Positions 49,014 through 57,900 of a DNA stretch of 64,000 nt are shown piece by piece (the stretch's first letter is position 1; each line of letters opens with the position of its first letter). A program made the translations under genes and the position numbers. Source of the stretch: Psychrobacillus faecigallinarum. Its GTDB lineage: Bacteria > Bacillota > Bacilli > Bacillales_A > Planococcaceae. The DNA is taken from the NCBI RefSeq assembly GCF_014836595.1, contig NZ_JACSQO010000008.1:66019-130018 (forward strand), read 5' to 3'. The notes under the pieces were generated by a model. That model saw only the letters and a list, made by a program, of their open reading frames with translations, searched no databases and was not told the origin of the DNA.

Positions 49014-49802
49014 CTAGCGCTTTGTCCAGAAAGCCTTTGTATAGGCGAGCTTCAAACCAATCCGTTCCATGTTCCTATGACTAACACTCCCAAAGGCAGC
49101 CTCACTAGTAATGTATTTTGCCCCTTTTTCGATAGCTTTCTCTATTCGCTTGTGCAGCAAGGCATGTTGCACTCCCAAATTTCGATAATCTGGTAGAGTA
49201 GCAGCTGCTGCCAATGTGGCAAGCTCCCCCTCCACATACATAACTCCTATGCCAATCGGAACATTATGTCGAAGCGCTAAGTAAAACTCCCAGCCCGGTA
49301 CATCAAATAAAACTTGGTTGTTTTGCTTTATGCCATCTTGTATAGAAGAAGGCAAACCAAAGGCCTCTACATAAATCGCAGCAAATAAGTCGAATTCATC
49401 CTTCTGAAGAGGACGTACCACTATAGAAGATGGATTGCTAAAGCTTTCTATATTATCAGCAATCCTAAAAAAAGAAGCGTGAAAGCCGGATTGATAAAAC
49501 CCTTTTTCTGAAAGCCTGAGAAACAATGACTCGGAACTATTTTGTGGAGTAACCTCAATTCGAAACGAAATAGCATGCTCCCTATAAAAGTGAAGAATTT
49601 CATCTAAGTAATCTAAATCCTGATCATTAATACCCCTAACCGTGTTAAAGGCTGGCCCTGGAATATGTTTTACTGCAAAGGCATGAGTATTACCTCTCAT
49701 CAATATCCGTGCTCCCATAGGATTTCTAGGTATCGATTGAATAGTATTTATTCTAGATGTTAGTGTCTGTATCTCCGAAAATTCTGGTATCCTGAATTCC
49801 AT
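49014..49802 (-). CDS. GNAT family N-acetyltransferase, two-module type
   Basis: The 262-aa product is longer than a single GNAT domain. A complete acetyl-CoA-binding half lies at the C-terminus: SIVVRPLQKDEFDLFAAIYV, GIGVMYVEGELATLAAAATL, LPDYRNLGVQHALLHKRIEK and VSHRNMERIGLKLAYTKAFW. The N-terminal 120 residues resemble a degenerate GNAT half. Substrate unknown. Monocistronic. Confidence 0.8.
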   Translation of the reverse strand: MEFRIPEFSEIQTLTSRINTIQSIPRNPMGARILMRGNTHAFAVKHIPGPAFNTVRGINDQDLDYLDEILHFYREHAISFRIEVTPQNSSESLFLRLSEKGFYQSGFHASFFRIADNIESFSNPSSIVVRPLQKDEFDLFAAIYVEAFGLPSSIQDGIKQNNQVLFDVPGWEFYLALRHNVPIGIGVMYVEGELATLAAAATLPDYRNLGVQHALLHKRIEKAIEKGAKYITSEAAFGSVSHRNMERIGLKLAYTKAFWTKR

Positions 49803-50002
49803 TTTTTTCTCCTTTATTTTTTATTTATACTGCAAGCTCTCTAACTGTTTTATATAGAAGTAGAATTATAGTGAAAATTGTCTTTAATATATCTATCTCC
49901 AAGAATTATCTTATACTTTAGAATATTTTACACTATTATACATTCATGCTAGAATATAATTCATATAATAACAATTACAACCAATACAAAGGGGCGTATG
50001 TC

Positions 50003-50302
50003 ATGAACACAAAGAGGTATAGAAGAAGAAATACGATGGCTTTTACAGTGCTAGCTTATTTCACGTTATTTGCAGGGGTTGTTATGTTTAGTATTGGTCT
50101 TTATAATGCAGATAATTTGCAGCTTAATGAAAAAGGATATTATATTGCAGTAATGATTTTAGTGGCTGTTGGTGCTATTCTAACTCAAAAAGTAACGCGC
50201 GATAATGCGGAGGACAACGATATCATCGCGGAGCAAGAACAGGAGCGTCAAATGAGCAACATCCGAATTCCTTCTAGTTCTTCTAGCAATAAAGAAGCTT
50301 AA
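50003..50302 (+). CDS. YiaA/YiaB-type two-helix inner membrane protein
   Basis: The 99-aa product has the YiaAB domain: AFTVLAYFTLFAGVVMFSIG, LYNADNLQLNEKGYYIAVMI, and LTQKVTRDNA after the second helix. A Ser-rich cytoplasmic tail (IRIPSSSSSNKEA) follows. Function unknown. AAAGGGG places the start at 50003; the longer in-frame Asn/Tyr-rich start lacks a ribosome site. Confidence 0.85.
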   Translation: MNTKRYRRRNTMAFTVLAYFTLFAGVVMFSIGLYNADNLQLNEKGYYIAVMILVAVGAILTQKVTRDNAEDNDIIAEQEQERQMSNIRIPSSSSSNKEA

Positions 50303-50314
50303 AAAATACTACAC

Positions 50315-50352
50315 GTAAGAAATCCTGTCTTTAATTAGACAGGATTTCTTTT
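50315..50352. terminator. Bidirectional terminator between yiaAB-like and phosphatase genes
   Basis: AAGAAATCCTGTCT and AGACAGGATTTCTT are exact complements around a 6-nt loop; it overlaps the end of the convergent phosphatase gene. Confidence 0.92.
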
Positions 50353-50885
50353 AGTTCCACTTGTTGTAATATGTTGTTTTCTATCAAAAAGATGTCAGGG
50401 TTTTTCATTTGAAGCCATTGATCAAAACCAAAGGTATTATCGTACTGATTGAAGAGAAGAGCAAGGATATTTCCGTGAGATACAATTCCTACGTTAGTCA
50501 CGTCATCCCTTCCTATCACTTCATTGATGACCTCTTTTATACGATTTAGCGCTTCGTCACTAGACTCTCCTCCAGGAAAGCTAAGATCTTTATGTAAAAA
50601 GGTACGTTTCAGTTTCTCTAGCCAATCATCCATAGGCTCTTTACTAAGCACACGCTCGCTTAACCCTTCATGAATATGGAGAGGCAAGCCAGTATCCTGA
50701 GAAAATGGCAGTATCGTTTGTATCGCCCGTTCATAAGGGCTAGAAATGAGATAGTCAATTTGGAAAGCCTTTAAAATTTCCACAAGGTTTTTTGCACTTT
50801 CCAACCCATCTTTTGTTAAAGCAGCAGTCGGCTCCTGTCCCTCTGCCTTACAATGTCTAATAAAATAAATTCTCTTGTTATTCAT
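50331..50885 (-). CDS. Histidine phosphatase family protein (phosphoglycerate mutase-like)
   Basis: The 184-aa product has the phospho-histidine motif YFIRHCKAEGQ (RHG-like with Cys after His), YLISSPYERAIQTILPF with the second Arg, SERVLSKEPMDDW and the catalytic His in VGIVSHGNILALL. Likely a small-molecule phosphatase; the substrate is unknown. In many Bacillales a similar gene stands alone as here. Confidence 0.88.
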   Translation of the reverse strand: MNNKRIYFIRHCKAEGQEPTAALTKDGLESAKNLVEILKAFQIDYLISSPYERAIQTILPFSQDTGLPLHIHEGLSERVLSKEPMDDWLEKLKRTFLHKDLSFPGGESSDEALNRIKEVINEVIGRDDVTNVGIVSHGNILALLFNQYDNTFGFDQWLQMKNPDIFLIENNILQQVELKEILSN

Positions 50886-50994
50886 ATGTCATTCCCCCTC
50901 CTTAATATTTCTATTAGACCATCCTAATTTCCTCTACCTCTATGCATATCTTCGAAAATTGCCTACAATGAAAGTTGGAAAAGGAGGATGAATG

Positions 50995-51468
50995 ATGAAA
51001 AAAGGTTACTTAGCAAATGGATTATTTGGTCTAGGGGATCGCCTAGTAAACGAACTTGTTGCAAAGGAGATTCGTGCCTCACTACCGGGCGTTGACTTAT
51101 ATGTGCCACAAGAAAACGCAGCCATCAATGACAAAATGGCCTATGCAGATAGCTTGCTTATTGCAAGTGCAGATATCGAGGCATTAAAGGAAAGTGACTT
51201 TTTAGTTGCGGTGATTGATGGAGTGGAAATAGATTCTGGAGTTGCAGCAGAGATTGGAGCGTTCTCAATGTTAGATCGCCCTATTTATGCTCTTTATACT
51301 GATACACGCCAGCAAGGTAGAGAGAACACGAAAAAAATTGAAGCTTTAATAGCAGATGGAACAGAAAATCAATTTATGTATCGCAATCTGTTTGTCATCG
51401 GATTGATCAAGCAAAATGGGGTCATTGTAAGCTCGATCGAGGAGCTAGGCAGAGCATTGAGAAACTGA
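50995..51468 (+). CDS. Nucleoside 2-deoxyribosyltransferase family protein
   Basis: The 157-aa product has the family pattern: GYLANGLFGLGDRLVNELVA, LPGVDLYVPQEN, DFLVAVIDGVEIDSGVAAEI, with the nucleophile Glu in VAAEIGAF, and a C-terminal RNLFVIGLIK. These enzymes swap or hydrolyse the base of deoxynucleosides. AGGAGG spacing favours ATG 50995 over 50992. Monocistronic with a strong terminator. Confidence 0.88.
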   Translation: MKKGYLANGLFGLGDRLVNELVAKEIRASLPGVDLYVPQENAAINDKMAYADSLLIASADIEALKESDFLVAVIDGVEIDSGVAAEIGAFSMLDRPIYALYTDTRQQGRENTKKIEALIADGTENQFMYRNLFVIGLIKQNGVIVSSIEELGRALRN

Positions 51469-51511
51469 TACATATATAGTTCTAATATTCATTTCCATGA
51501 GATTGAACTTT

Positions 51512-51551
51512 TTATAAAAAATCCTGTGCTTCCACACAGGATTTTTTATTT
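51512..51551. terminator. Bidirectional terminator
   Basis: AAAAAATCCTGTG and CACAGGATTTTTT pair around a 6-nt loop between two converging genes. Confidence 0.92.
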
Positions 51552-52000
51552 TACTTCACTAGCTTCCAGTTGACCATTTCTTCACTAGTTCCTACTTTTT
51601 TCATATCCAGCTTCTCTAGCACTCTCATAGAACCATAATTATCAAGGAGTGTTTCCGCGATGATCACTTCCACTAAGCCAGTTGCAAAAGCCCACTGCAT
51701 AATTGCACCCACTGCCTCTGTCGCATATCCCTTGTTCCAATGTTCCTTTAAAAAGCCATAGCCTACCTCAACTTGGTTATCTGCATCTGGTTTCCCTTTA
51801 AAACCGATATCCCCAATAACTTTGCCATTTCTTCTCTCTACTACCAACCATGTACCCCACCCCAATGATGTAGCATCTGCTTTTAGCATTTCTAATGACA
51901 TGGAAATCTGTGGACCGTTGTCATAACTCTGCTCCACTGCTATTTGAGCAGATCCTTGTGTACAGGGGATAATTTCTAATCTCTCTGTTTCTAATTTCAT
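51551..52000 (-). CDS. GNAT family N-acetyltransferase (RimJ-like)
   Basis: The 149-aa product begins KLETERLEIIPCTQGSAQIA and has strand GKVIGDIGFKGKPDADNQVE, loop GYGFLKEHWNKGYATEAVGA and LDNYGSMRVLEKLDMKKVGT, the RimJ/RimL pattern. It is shorter than most (about 180) with an abrupt end. AAGGAGAG marks the ATG at 52000; a longer in-frame start lies upstream without a site. Substrate unknown. Confidence 0.82.
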   Translation of the reverse strand: MKLETERLEIIPCTQGSAQIAVEQSYDNGPQISMSLEMLKADATSLGWGTWLVVERRNGKVIGDIGFKGKPDADNQVEVGYGFLKEHWNKGYATEAVGAIMQWAFATGLVEVIIAETLLDNYGSMRVLEKLDMKKVGTSEEMVNWKLVK

Positions 52001-52202
52001 TTTGACTCTCCTTAGTTTAGATATTTCACCTCTAACAAAGTAAATATACAAAACATAGAACTATCCCCTCTCTGCATTAAAGTAACAATATTATAGCACA
52101 ATATATTTTTTGTTTTTTCATTTTTCTAAAATTGACATATAATTGAATTGGACATAAAAAATAATCATTACAAAAAACACGAATGAAATATTATTCTCTA
52201 TG

Positions 52203-52331
52203 TTGATTGTAGCGACAGGAGGCGACTCCTGTGGGATCAGTGAGACAGATAGACATCACAAACGTGCGCGACAGCGCCGGTGATGGCTTTATCGCTCACC
52301 CCACCAAAAGCGTCCGACTAAAGCGGAAATC
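52203..52331 (+). repeat. Dispersed intergenic repeat, full copy 1
   Basis: Starts TTGATTGTAGCGACAGGAGG and ends AAAGCGGAAATC. Inside are the blocks CGACTCCTGTGGGATCAGTG, GAGACAGAT, ACGTGCGCGACAGCGC, GATGGC-TTATCGCTCACCCC and AAAGCGTCCGACTAAAGC. Self-complementary parts suggest the RNA or single strand can fold. It differs from copy 2 by a few bases and short gaps. Confidence 0.88.
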
Positions 52332-52429
52332 GGCATCTATATTTCCTGCCTTTATAAATGGAATATAACTAATAGCTTAGATAGCTAAGTTAGATTATCC
52401 ATCTGACTTTCTTAGTGCCACACCACCTC

Positions 52430-52558
52430 TGATTGTAGCGACAGGAGGCGACTCCTGTGGGATCAGTGAGACAGATGAGACATCACAAACGTGCGCGACA
52501 GCGCTGGTGATGGCTTATCGCTCACCCCATGGAAAGCGTCCGACTAAAGCGGAAATCA
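52430..52558 (+). repeat. Dispersed intergenic repeat, full copy 2
   Basis: Near-identical to copy 1, 227 bp downstream in the same orientation. The two copies and the 99 bp between them fill most of the 686-bp gap 52001-52686, where no gene was seen. Confidence 0.88.
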
Positions 52559-52686
52559 TTATACTTTATGTATATCCCGAATGTTCTTTCTCTTTGTAAG
52601 TGCGTGATTGAAAAGTAGATAAATAATAAATTCTCTTTTCAAACAAAACAGATGAAAACATAACTAAAATGAAAAGAGGAAACAGA

Positions 52687-53235
52687 ATGTATCAAGATCA
52701 AGAGTTAATGATCAGACCAATTAAATACAATGATTTGCCGAGACTTTGGGAATTAATGTGTAAGGACGAGAAGCCAGAGTGGAAAGAATGGGATGCTCCT
52801 TACTATGAATATAAACCAACTCCTTATGATGTATTTATGGAAAAAGCAGATACCTATGTGGATAGCGAAAGGTTCTGGGGTATCGAGGTAGATGGAATAT
52901 TACGTGGTATCGTGTCATATTATTGGGAACATGAACCTTCTAAATGGCTTGAAATGGGTATTGGTTTCCATGAGGCACCAAGCTGGGGTAAGGGACTTGG
53001 CACACGTGCTTTAAAACTTTGGATGAATCACCTGTTTACCACAATGCCACTTGTCCGAGTAGGCTATACCACCTGGTCAGGTAATGAACGGATGATTCGG
53101 GTTGGAGAAAAGCTTGGTATGACAATGGAGGCGCGAATTCGCAAAGTACGCTTATATAATGGTGTTTACTATGACTCCATTCGAATGGGTATTTTAAGAG
53201 AAGAATGGGAAAAGACACAAGCAACAATTTTATAG
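52687..53235 (+). CDS. GNAT family N-acetyltransferase
   Basis: The 182-aa product has LMIRPIKYNDLPRLWELMCK, strand WGIEVDGILRGIVSYYWEHE, loop IGFHEAPSWGKGLGTRALKL and MIRVGEKLGMTMEARIRKVR, YYDSIRMGILREEW: a RimJ-like pattern common in Bacillales. Substrate unknown. AGAGGAAACAG marks the ATG at 52687. Confidence 0.87.
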   Translation: MYQDQELMIRPIKYNDLPRLWELMCKDEKPEWKEWDAPYYEYKPTPYDVFMEKADTYVDSERFWGIEVDGILRGIVSYYWEHEPSKWLEMGIGFHEAPSWGKGLGTRALKLWMNHLFTTMPLVRVGYTTWSGNERMIRVGEKLGMTMEARIRKVRLYNGVYYDSIRMGILREEWEKTQATIL

Positions 53236-53261
53236 CCCATCATAAAGTACTAAAAAAACAC

Positions 53262-53606
53262 TTGACAGTTATCAGAATTAATTGTAAATTCTCTATAATA
53301 AGTTAATGCGATGAAGAGAAAAAGTAAAATGGGTAGATTTCTCCATAGAGAGCTTCGGTAGCTGAAAAGAAGCAGAAAACACCATTTGAACAATGGCCTC
53401 TGAGCACTACATTGAACGTGCAGTTAGTTACCTGCGCCTGAGATGCTAGCGGGATTGGTACCCGTTATCCACACCACAGTCTAGGATCCATCTTAATAGG
53501 ATTCTGCACTAGCTGAGGCTGCTTATGTGAGTAAGTAGTGAATAAAGGTGGTAACACGAGTATCTCGTCCTTTTCAATCCAATGATTGAGGAGGGCGAGT
53601 TTTTTA
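53262..53606 (+). promoter_or_regulatory. Methionine T-box riboswitch with promoter
   Basis: A possible promoter TTGACA (53262) with TAAATT 17 nt later (a TATAAT at 53294 is too far) leads into a T-box leader. Stem I is from about 53305, AGCTGAAAAG bulge region near 53370, specifier loop GAACAATGGCCTCTGAGC with ATG (methionine) at 53393-53395, T-box AAAGGTGGTAACACGAG (53544-53560) and a terminator (53564-53606, TCAATC/GATTGA stem, T6). Low methionine would therefore switch on the SAM hydrolase-ECF operon. Confidence 0.92.
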
Positions 53607-53648
53607 ATTCGCTCTCCTCCACAAAAATAATAAGGAGAGTGTTTAAAC

Positions 53649-54506
53649 ATGACAGAGGGATTATTAGTATTTCAATCAGATTTTGGTATTAACGACGGGG
53701 CAGTAAGCGCTATGCATGGGGTAGCCAATAGCGTGAAGCGTGGGCTGCCGTTATTCGATTTAACTCATCAGATTCCTCAGTACAATATTTGGGAGGCATC
53801 CTATCGTCTCCTACAAACCATCAACTATTGGCCAAGTGACACAGTGTTCGTTTCCATAGTAGACCCAGGCGTTGGATCAGATCGAAGAAGTGTAGTTGTG
53901 AAAACAGTGAAGGATCAGTATATTGTCACTCCGGACAATGGGACATTAACGCACGTTAACCGATTTATTGGTATTAAAGAAGTAAGAGAAATTGATGAAA
54001 GCAAGAATCGCCTACCAAAATCTGGAGAATCACATACATTTCATGGTAGAGATATATTTGCTTATACAGGAGCGCGTTTAGCAGCAGGAGAAATAAGTTT
54101 GGAGGATATTGGACCATCTATCCCCCTTTCTCTTATCGTGGAGCTACCACTTAAGGAAACAATTATTGAAGATAACTGCATTACGGGTGTTATTGACGTC
54201 ATTGATCGACCGTTCGGCAATCTCTGGACCAATATTCGCCGACTTCAATTTAAACAGCTGGACGTTACCTATGGAGATGCCTTTGAAGTTTCTCTCACCA
54301 TAGACGGAGAACTTGTTTATGAGGGAATAGTCACCTATGGTCGCTCCTTCGCTGCGGCAGGGATCGGAGAAGCTCTCATGTACGTGAATTCTCTGGATAA
54401 TATCGGAATTGCATTAAACCAAGGTTCCTTTGCCGATACCTACCAAGTTCTCACTGGTTCTAGCACAGAAATAACTATTCGAAAAGCTGCTATTGCAATC
54501 AATTAA
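53649..54506 (+). CDS. SAM hydrolase (adenosine-forming, DUF62 family)
   Basis: The 285-aa product has the family blocks: LLVFQSDFGINDGAVSAMHG, VSIVDPGVGSDRRSVVVKT, YIVTPDNGTLTHV, HTFHGRDIFAYTGARLA and a C-terminal beta domain ending SFAAAGIGEALMYVNSLDNI. These enzymes split S-adenosylmethionine with water to methionine and adenosine. It is the first gene behind a methionine T-box and shares an operon with an ECF transporter, so it would release methionine from SAM when charged tRNA-Met is short. AAGGAGAG precedes the ATG. Confidence 0.92.
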   Translation: MTEGLLVFQSDFGINDGAVSAMHGVANSVKRGLPLFDLTHQIPQYNIWEASYRLLQTINYWPSDTVFVSIVDPGVGSDRRSVVVKTVKDQYIVTPDNGTLTHVNRFIGIKEVREIDESKNRLPKSGESHTFHGRDIFAYTGARLAAGEISLEDIGPSIPLSLIVELPLKETIIEDNCITGVIDVIDRPFGNLWTNIRRLQFKQLDVTYGDAFEVSLTIDGELVYEGIVTYGRSFAAAGIGEALMYVNSLDNIGIALNQGSFADTYQVLTGSSTEITIRKAAIAIN

Positions 54507-54551
54507 CAAGGATGACTGGTTTAAAAATATAAATACGGGGAGAAATGAAGA

Positions 54552-55109
54552 ATGAAAAAGTCTATCTTTTCAACAAAGACTGTTGTAGCGATAGGTATTG
54601 GAACGGCGGTGTTCTTGATACTAGCCAAATTTGCAGCAGTCCCTACAGGAATACCGAACACAACGATTCAAACATCCTATGGTTTTCTAGCACTTATTTC
54701 AGCTATTTTTGGACCAATAGCAGGTTTATTTGTCGGGTTATTTGGTCATGCTTTAAACGACCTTACTTCTTACGGTTCTATTTGGTGGAGCTGGGTCATT
54801 TCATCCGCAATTGTAGGATTAGGTATCGGGTTATATTTTAAAAGGTTTTCTTTTGAGGATGGAGAATTTGGTAAAAAGCATATTATTTTATTTAATATCG
54901 TTCAAATCATAGTTCAGGCTATTGCATGGGCTTTAGTAGCTCCATTACTAGATATTATCATTTATGCAGAGCCTGCAAACAAGGTATTTACACAAGGAAT
55001 CGTAGCCGCTATTTCTAATATTGGTACTGTTGCAATACTTGGCACACTCTTGCTTACTGCTTATGCAAAGACAAGAACCAAAAAAGGAAGCCTGAGCTAC
55101 GAGGAATAA
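54552..55109 (+). CDS. ECF transporter substrate-binding S component (UPF0397/MtsT type)
   Basis: The 185-aa product has five to six membrane helices and the UPF0397 signature: [58 protein letters not shown] and [22 protein letters not shown]0397/MtsT proteins are ECF S components predicted for methionine or its precursors, mainly from their S-box and Met T-box control. The T-box here supports that. GGGGAGAA precedes the ATG; the ATPases follow after 18 bp. Confidence 0.9.
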   Translation: MKKSIFSTKTVVAIGIGTAVFLILAKFAAVPTGIPNTTIQTSYGFLALISAIFGPIAGLFVGLFGHALNDLTSYGSIWWSWVISSAIVGLGIGLYFKRFSFEDGEFGKKHIILFNIVQIIVQAIAWALVAPLLDIIIYAEPANKVFTQGIVAAISNIGTVAILGTLLLTAYAKTRTKKGSLSYEE

Positions 55110-55127
55110 GTAGATAAGGAGATTCAC

Positions 55128-56861
55128 ATGAAAAAGCCAGTCATCGAGTTTAAACACTTTAGCTTTCAATATAATAGTCAATCCGAGCCTACTTTACATG
55201 ACATTAATTTAACAATTTATGAAGGAGAAAAAGTAGCAATCGTTGGACCATCTGGCTCCGGAAAGAGCACGCTCGTTCATTGCTTGAACGGGCTTGTTCC
55301 TTTTGCTTATAAAGGTGAAATTACAGGAAATCTTACCATTCAAGAAAAAGAAACAAGGGAACTTGATCTATTTACTATCTCGCAGGAAGTAGGGACTGTT
55401 CTACAGGACACAGATGGACAGTTTATCGGCCTTACAGTTGGAGAGGATATAGCCTTTGCTTTGGAAAATAATTCAGTTCCTATGCAAAAGATGCATGAAC
55501 GTGTTCAAAAAGCCGCTGCACTAGTAAAAATGTCTGAGCACTTAAACTCTCGAATTCATGAACTTTCCGGCGGGCAAAAACAGCGCGTGGCTCTTGCTGG
55601 TGTTTTAGTAAATGACGTTAATATTCTTTTGTTTGATGAACCTCTTGCCAACCTTGATCCGGCATCTGGAAAGGATGCAATGAAGCTGATTCACCAGCTT
55701 CAAGTGGATTCTAATAAAACGATTATTATTGTCGAGCATAGACTAGAGGATGTTTTGTCTGAGCCTATCGACCGGATTATATTAATGAATCACGGTCGTA
55801 TTATAGCGGATGGTACCCCTAATGAGCTTCTGACAGGGTCATTATTGACGGATAACTGGATACGAGAGCCACTCTATATTAAAGCTTTGAAATATGCCGG
55901 CTGTGAACTGAATGATCAGATTAACTTAACTCAGGTAGACTCCATCGTGAATGATTCCTTTCATCAAAAACTAAAAGCATTTAGTGATGCAAGATGCTCG
56001 CCTATTCAGTTAGGTTTTAAAAATGAGCCTGTACTGACATTAGATAATATTAGCTTCCACTATGGGAACGGCCTAGACATTATTAAAAATGTTTCCTTTC
56101 AATTACATAAAGGTGAAATGATCAGTCTTATTGGAGCAAATGGAACCGGTAAGTCTACACTCTCCTCTCTTATCTGTGGATTTGAACGTCCTACAGAAGG
56201 TACTATTTATTTTGAAGGATTCAATGCGATTAACGACTCTATAATGGAACGTGCACATCGCGTAGGCTTTGTTCTGCAAAACCCCAATCATATGTTTTCA
56301 AAACAAAATGTCCTTGATGAGGTTGCATTTGGGCTTGCTCAATTCGAGTTATCCGATAAAGAGACGAGAAGACGTGTGGAGGAGACATTAAAAATTTGTG
56401 GTTTGTACCCATTGAGAAATTGGCCAATTGCTGCTTTAAGCTATGGGCAGAAAAAACGTTTATCCATTGCCTCTATCCTTGTAATGGAACCTCCAATTAT
56501 TTTATTGGATGAACCAACTGCGGGGCAGGATTACAAGCATACTACAGAGTTAATGATGTTCTTAGAAAATTTAGCGAAAAATGGTACAGCAATTATACTA
56601 ATCACCCATGATATGCACCTAATGACGGAATACACAGATCGAGCCATTGTCCTATCAAACGGAAGAATTTTAGTCGATGATTCCCCTGCACATATTTTAT
56701 CTAACCCTACCTTAATCCAGGAGGCAAACTTAAAAGAATCCTCCTTATACGAAATTGCAAAACAGCTCAAGAGGGAGCATCCCTCTGATTTTGTAGAGCA
56801 ATTTATACAATACGATCGGGAGGTGCGCTTTAATGGGCAACGAACTGCTAAGCTATCTTGA
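55128..56861 (+). CDS. ECF transporter duplicated ATPase (EcfA-A')
   Basis: The 577-aa product contains two ABC ATPase domains in one chain. The first (about 1-240) has Walker A GPSGSGKST, LSGGQKQR and ILLFDEPLA. The second (about 290-560) has GANGTGKST, LSYGQKKR (Tyr for Gly in the signature) and IILLDEPTA. It drives uptake with the S and T subunits in this operon. Its 3' end overlaps the EcfT gene by 29 bp. Confidence 0.93.
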   Translation: MKKPVIEFKHFSFQYNSQSEPTLHDINLTIYEGEKVAIVGPSGSGKSTLVHCLNGLVPFAYKGEITGNLTIQEKETRELDLFTISQEVGTVLQDTDGQFIGLTVGEDIAFALENNSVPMQKMHERVQKAAALVKMSEHLNSRIHELSGGQKQRVALAGVLVNDVNILLFDEPLANLDPASGKDAMKLIHQLQVDSNKTIIIVEHRLEDVLSEPIDRIILMNHGRIIADGTPNELLTGSLLTDNWIREPLYIKALKYAGCELNDQINLTQVDSIVNDSFHQKLKAFSDARCSPIQLGFKNEPVLTLDNISFHYGNGLDIIKNVSFQLHKGEMISLIGANGTGKSTLSSLICGFERPTEGTIYFEGFNAINDSIMERAHRVGFVLQNPNHMFSKQNVLDEVAFGLAQFELSDKETRRRVEETLKICGLYPLRNWPIAALSYGQKKRLSIASILVMEPPIILLDEPTAGQDYKHTTELMMFLENLAKNGTAIILITHDMHLMTEYTDRAIVLSNGRILVDDSPAHILSNPTLIQEANLKESSLYEIAKQLKREHPSDFVEQFIQYDREVRFNGQRTAKLS

Positions 56862-57663
56862 CCGTGATTCTATTATCCATCGCCTGACAGGTTCCACCAA
56901 GCTGATATGTTTTCTGCTTTGGTCCACTGCGGCTATGTTAACCTATGACACAAGAGTGTTAATGGTGTTGCTACTTGGGAGCTTTATATTGTTTTATGTA
57001 TCCGATATTAAATTAAAGGATATCAGCTTTGTCCTCGGTTTCATCTTAGTCTTTTTATTGTTAAACAATATAGCTATATTTTTGTTTGCCCCCCAGCATG
57101 GGACAACTATTTACGGCACTTCCCATCCACTCACAGGATCTCTGGGACGTTACTCACTAACGCAGGAGCAATTATTTTATCAGCTTAATATTACATTGAA
57201 GTATTTTGCCGTCATCCCTCCCGCTCTTTTGTTCTTAGTCACTACACATCCAAGTGAGTTCGCAGCCTCATTAAACCGAATTGGTGTAAGCTATCGTCTT
57301 GCCTACTCTGTTTCTATTGCCCTTCGCTATATCCCAGATATACAAAGGGATTTTAAAACAATTTCTCGTTCGAAGCAGGCACGCGGTGTGGACATGTCTC
57401 GCAACGAAAGATTATATACCCGTATTAAAAATGCTGGATCTATTATAATGCCGCTTATTTTCTCTAGCCTAGAGCGAATAGAAACTGTCAGTAACACAAT
57501 GGATCTGCGAGGTTTTGGGAAATTTAAAACAAGATCATGGTTCAGTTTAAAAGAGTTCAGAAGAAGAGATTTAATAGCTATTCTGTTATCTTTCATGCTA
57601 TTTTTATTAATGGTTTTATTTATTTTTATAAATAATGGACGATTTTATAATCCATTTATATAA
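56833..57663 (+). CDS. ecfT: ECF transporter transmembrane component EcfT
   Basis: The 276-aa product has about six membrane helices and two charged Ala-Arg-type coupling helices: SRSKQARGVDMSRN (about 178-191) and TVSNTMDLRGFGKF (about 220-233), which dock onto the ATPases. This completes a full ECF transporter. GGGAGGTG precedes the ATG inside the ATPase gene. Confidence 0.92.
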   Translation: MGNELLSYLDRDSIIHRLTGSTKLICFLLWSTAAMLTYDTRVLMVLLLGSFILFYVSDIKLKDISFVLGFILVFLLLNNIAIFLFAPQHGTTIYGTSHPLTGSLGRYSLTQEQLFYQLNITLKYFAVIPPALLFLVTTHPSEFAASLNRIGVSYRLAYSVSIALRYIPDIQRDFKTISRSKQARGVDMSRNERLYTRIKNAGSIIMPLIFSSLERIETVSNTMDLRGFGKFKTRSWFSLKEFRRRDLIAILLSFMLFLLMVLFIFINNGRFYNPFI

Positions 57664-57671
57664 AATCCGAT

Positions 57672-57718
57672 TGAAAAGGGCCACCTCTTAAAGGTAGCCC
57701 TTTTCTTTATTATTTTAT
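57672..57718 (+). terminator. Terminator after the ECF operon
   Basis: AAAAGGGCCACCT and AGGTAGCCCTTTT pair with one mismatch around a 4-nt loop, followed by a T-rich tail. Confidence 0.88.
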
Positions 57719-57900
57719 CTGAAAATAAGTATTGACTGTATATAAAAATTATATTAATATTATAACAATTTAACGGTTTAGAATAACATTTATTTGTTAT
57801 TCAAATATAATGTATTGCTGTAGTCCATTAAGGACTTTTTATTTTTTCTTTTTCAACAATATATTTCATGCGATATATTATATAATTAGGGGGATTCACT

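Noticed and set aside
53262..53299. TTGACA with TATAAT at 53294 as the Met T-box promoter
   Set aside because: The spacer would be 26 nt; TAAATT at 17 nt is the better though weaker -10.
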